From: an uncultured bacterium
GTDB lineage: Bacteria; Cyanobacteriota; Vampirovibrionia; Gastranaerophilales; Gastranaerophilaceae
Assembly (NCBI GenBank): GCA_900549855.1
Contig: URPS01000075.1
Location: 1-6,247 of the forward strand
Reading direction: 5' to 3'
DNA: 6,247 nucleotides
Part shown: positions 5,995 through 6,247 of the stretch, piece after piece
How positions within the stretch are numbered: the first letter of the stretch is position 1
How the letters are laid out: each line of letters begins with the position of its first letter
Notes under the pieces: generated by a model
Told to the model about the DNA's origin: nothing
Seen by the model: only the letters and a program-made list of their open reading frames with translations
Database searches by the model: none
Program-made: the position numbers and the translations under genes

Positions 5995-6142
5995 TTGCAA
6001 AGTCACCGAGTGTCTTAATGCATTGGCTTGGGCGAAGGCTCTGGGCCACCGAATATGGGGAGCATATTCCCCGTATGCGAGGAATTACCCCGCAATATTA
6101 AATTGCCGCTTATTCTTAAGAATGGGCGGTAATTTGTTTTTT
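5995..6142 (+). ncRNA. Free-standing structured small RNA, family not identified
   Basis: The segment between its own promoter and a strong terminator has no sustained reading frame but folds into consecutive hairpins. Hairpin A (6024-6048) pairs GGCTTGGGC with GCTCTGGGCC around GAAG. Hairpin B (6053-6076) has a 9-base-pair stem, ATATGGGGA with TCCCCGTAT. Hairpin C (6077-6093) pairs GCG and GG with CC and CGC across one mismatch. The fourth is the terminator. A separate consensus promoter for the next gene starts after the terminator, so this RNA is not simply that gene's leader. A trans-acting small RNA fits best. A 6S-like role was considered, but I do not see the long single hairpin with a central bubble that defines 6S RNA. 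The exact 5' end is estimated from the promoter. Confidence 0.65.
6100..6142 (+). terminator. Strong rho-independent terminator of the small RNA
   Basis: Bases 6100-6115 pair fully with 6120-6135 around the loop TTAA, giving 16 base pairs that include three G-U pairs. G6136 and six T (6137-6142) follow. This is the clearest terminator in the window. Confidence 0.9.
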
Positions 6143-6156
6143 AGATAAAGAAAGAA

Positions 6157-6185
6157 TTGACGTATCGGTAAAATGAGGATATAAT
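6157..6185 (+). promoter_or_regulatory. Near-consensus promoter of the right-edge gene
   Basis: TTGACG (6157-6162) and a perfect TATAAT (6180-6185) are 17 bases apart. The start would be near 6192, giving a leader of under 20 bases before the TTG start at 6210. Confidence 0.8.
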
Positions 6186-6209
6186 ATATTTAAAAGGCGG
6201 GTGTCTGTA

Positions 6210-6247
6210 TTGGAAAGAAAGATAATTAACTATATAGTTGTTTGTAT
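6210..6247 (+). CDS. Start of a gene cut by the window edge
   Basis: Only 12 codons are visible, reading MERKIINYIVVC from TTG 6210. AAAGGCGG (6193-6200) matches the Shine-Dalgarno consensus at all but one base and ends 9 bases before TTG. An in-frame GTG at 6201 is too close to that site to be the start. The dedicated promoter just upstream supports a real gene. The first residues loosely recall small Firmicutes proteins that begin with a similar INYIV segment, but 12 residues cannot identify a family. Confidence 0.6.
   Translation, partial: MERKIINYIVVC

Noticed and set aside
5995..6142. Riboswitch or T-box controlling the right-edge gene
   Set aside because: A separate near-consensus promoter lies after the terminator, and I recognise no riboswitch core or T-box sequence.
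1..6247. CRISPR array, tRNA, rRNA or intact insertion sequence
   Set aside because: No regularly spaced repeats, cloverleaf, rRNA signature or intact transposase was seen.

Overview
The window looks like an anaerobic, low-GC member of the Firmicutes, probably a gut Clostridia or Ruminococcaceae-type bacterium. The reasons are the AT-rich codon use, near-consensus TTGACA/TATAAT promoters, Shine-Dalgarno (SD) sites, a radical SAM enzyme, and a tyrosine-recombinase remnant of the type common in gut Firmicutes. The species cannot be named from the sequence.

Layout. Bases 1-566 hold no intact gene. They contain a promoter candidate (215-243) and a stretch (272-541) that reads openly in one frame except for a single stop and may be a decayed gene. 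Bases 567-4703 carry a compact four-gene operon on the + strand: a membrane-anchored STAND/NACHT-like NTPase, a Tyr-rich small protein of unknown family, a small protein with an N-terminal GFVTNSSSTNF motif, and a radical SAM/SPASM-like enzyme with unusually spaced cysteines. The genes are separated by 4 bases, an 11-base overlap and 1 base, and a terminator hairpin begins at the last base of the final stop codon. Next comes a short fragment of a tyrosine recombinase (4802-4924), a mobile-element scar. A complete Sir2-family NAD-dependent deacylase gene follows (4974-5714). Bases 5715-6209 are non-coding but busy: three promoters, one short structured leader, and an apparently free-standing structured RNA of about 150 nt (about 5995-6142) with a strong terminator. 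A gene running off the right edge probably starts at TTG 6210.

How the genes may work together. The four-gene operon is the most interesting part. An inner-membrane STAND ATPase suggests a sensor or switch, as in many defence and signalling systems. The radical SAM/SPASM-like enzyme suggests modification of a peptide or protein, and the adjacent small proteins are the natural candidate substrates. This is inference from gene content and spacing; no gene shows its function directly. The operon is visibly poorer in GC than the Sir2 gene (one sampled line each: 15/60 G+C at 1261-1320 against 32/60 at 5461-5520). With the integrase scar beside it, this supports horizontal acquisition.
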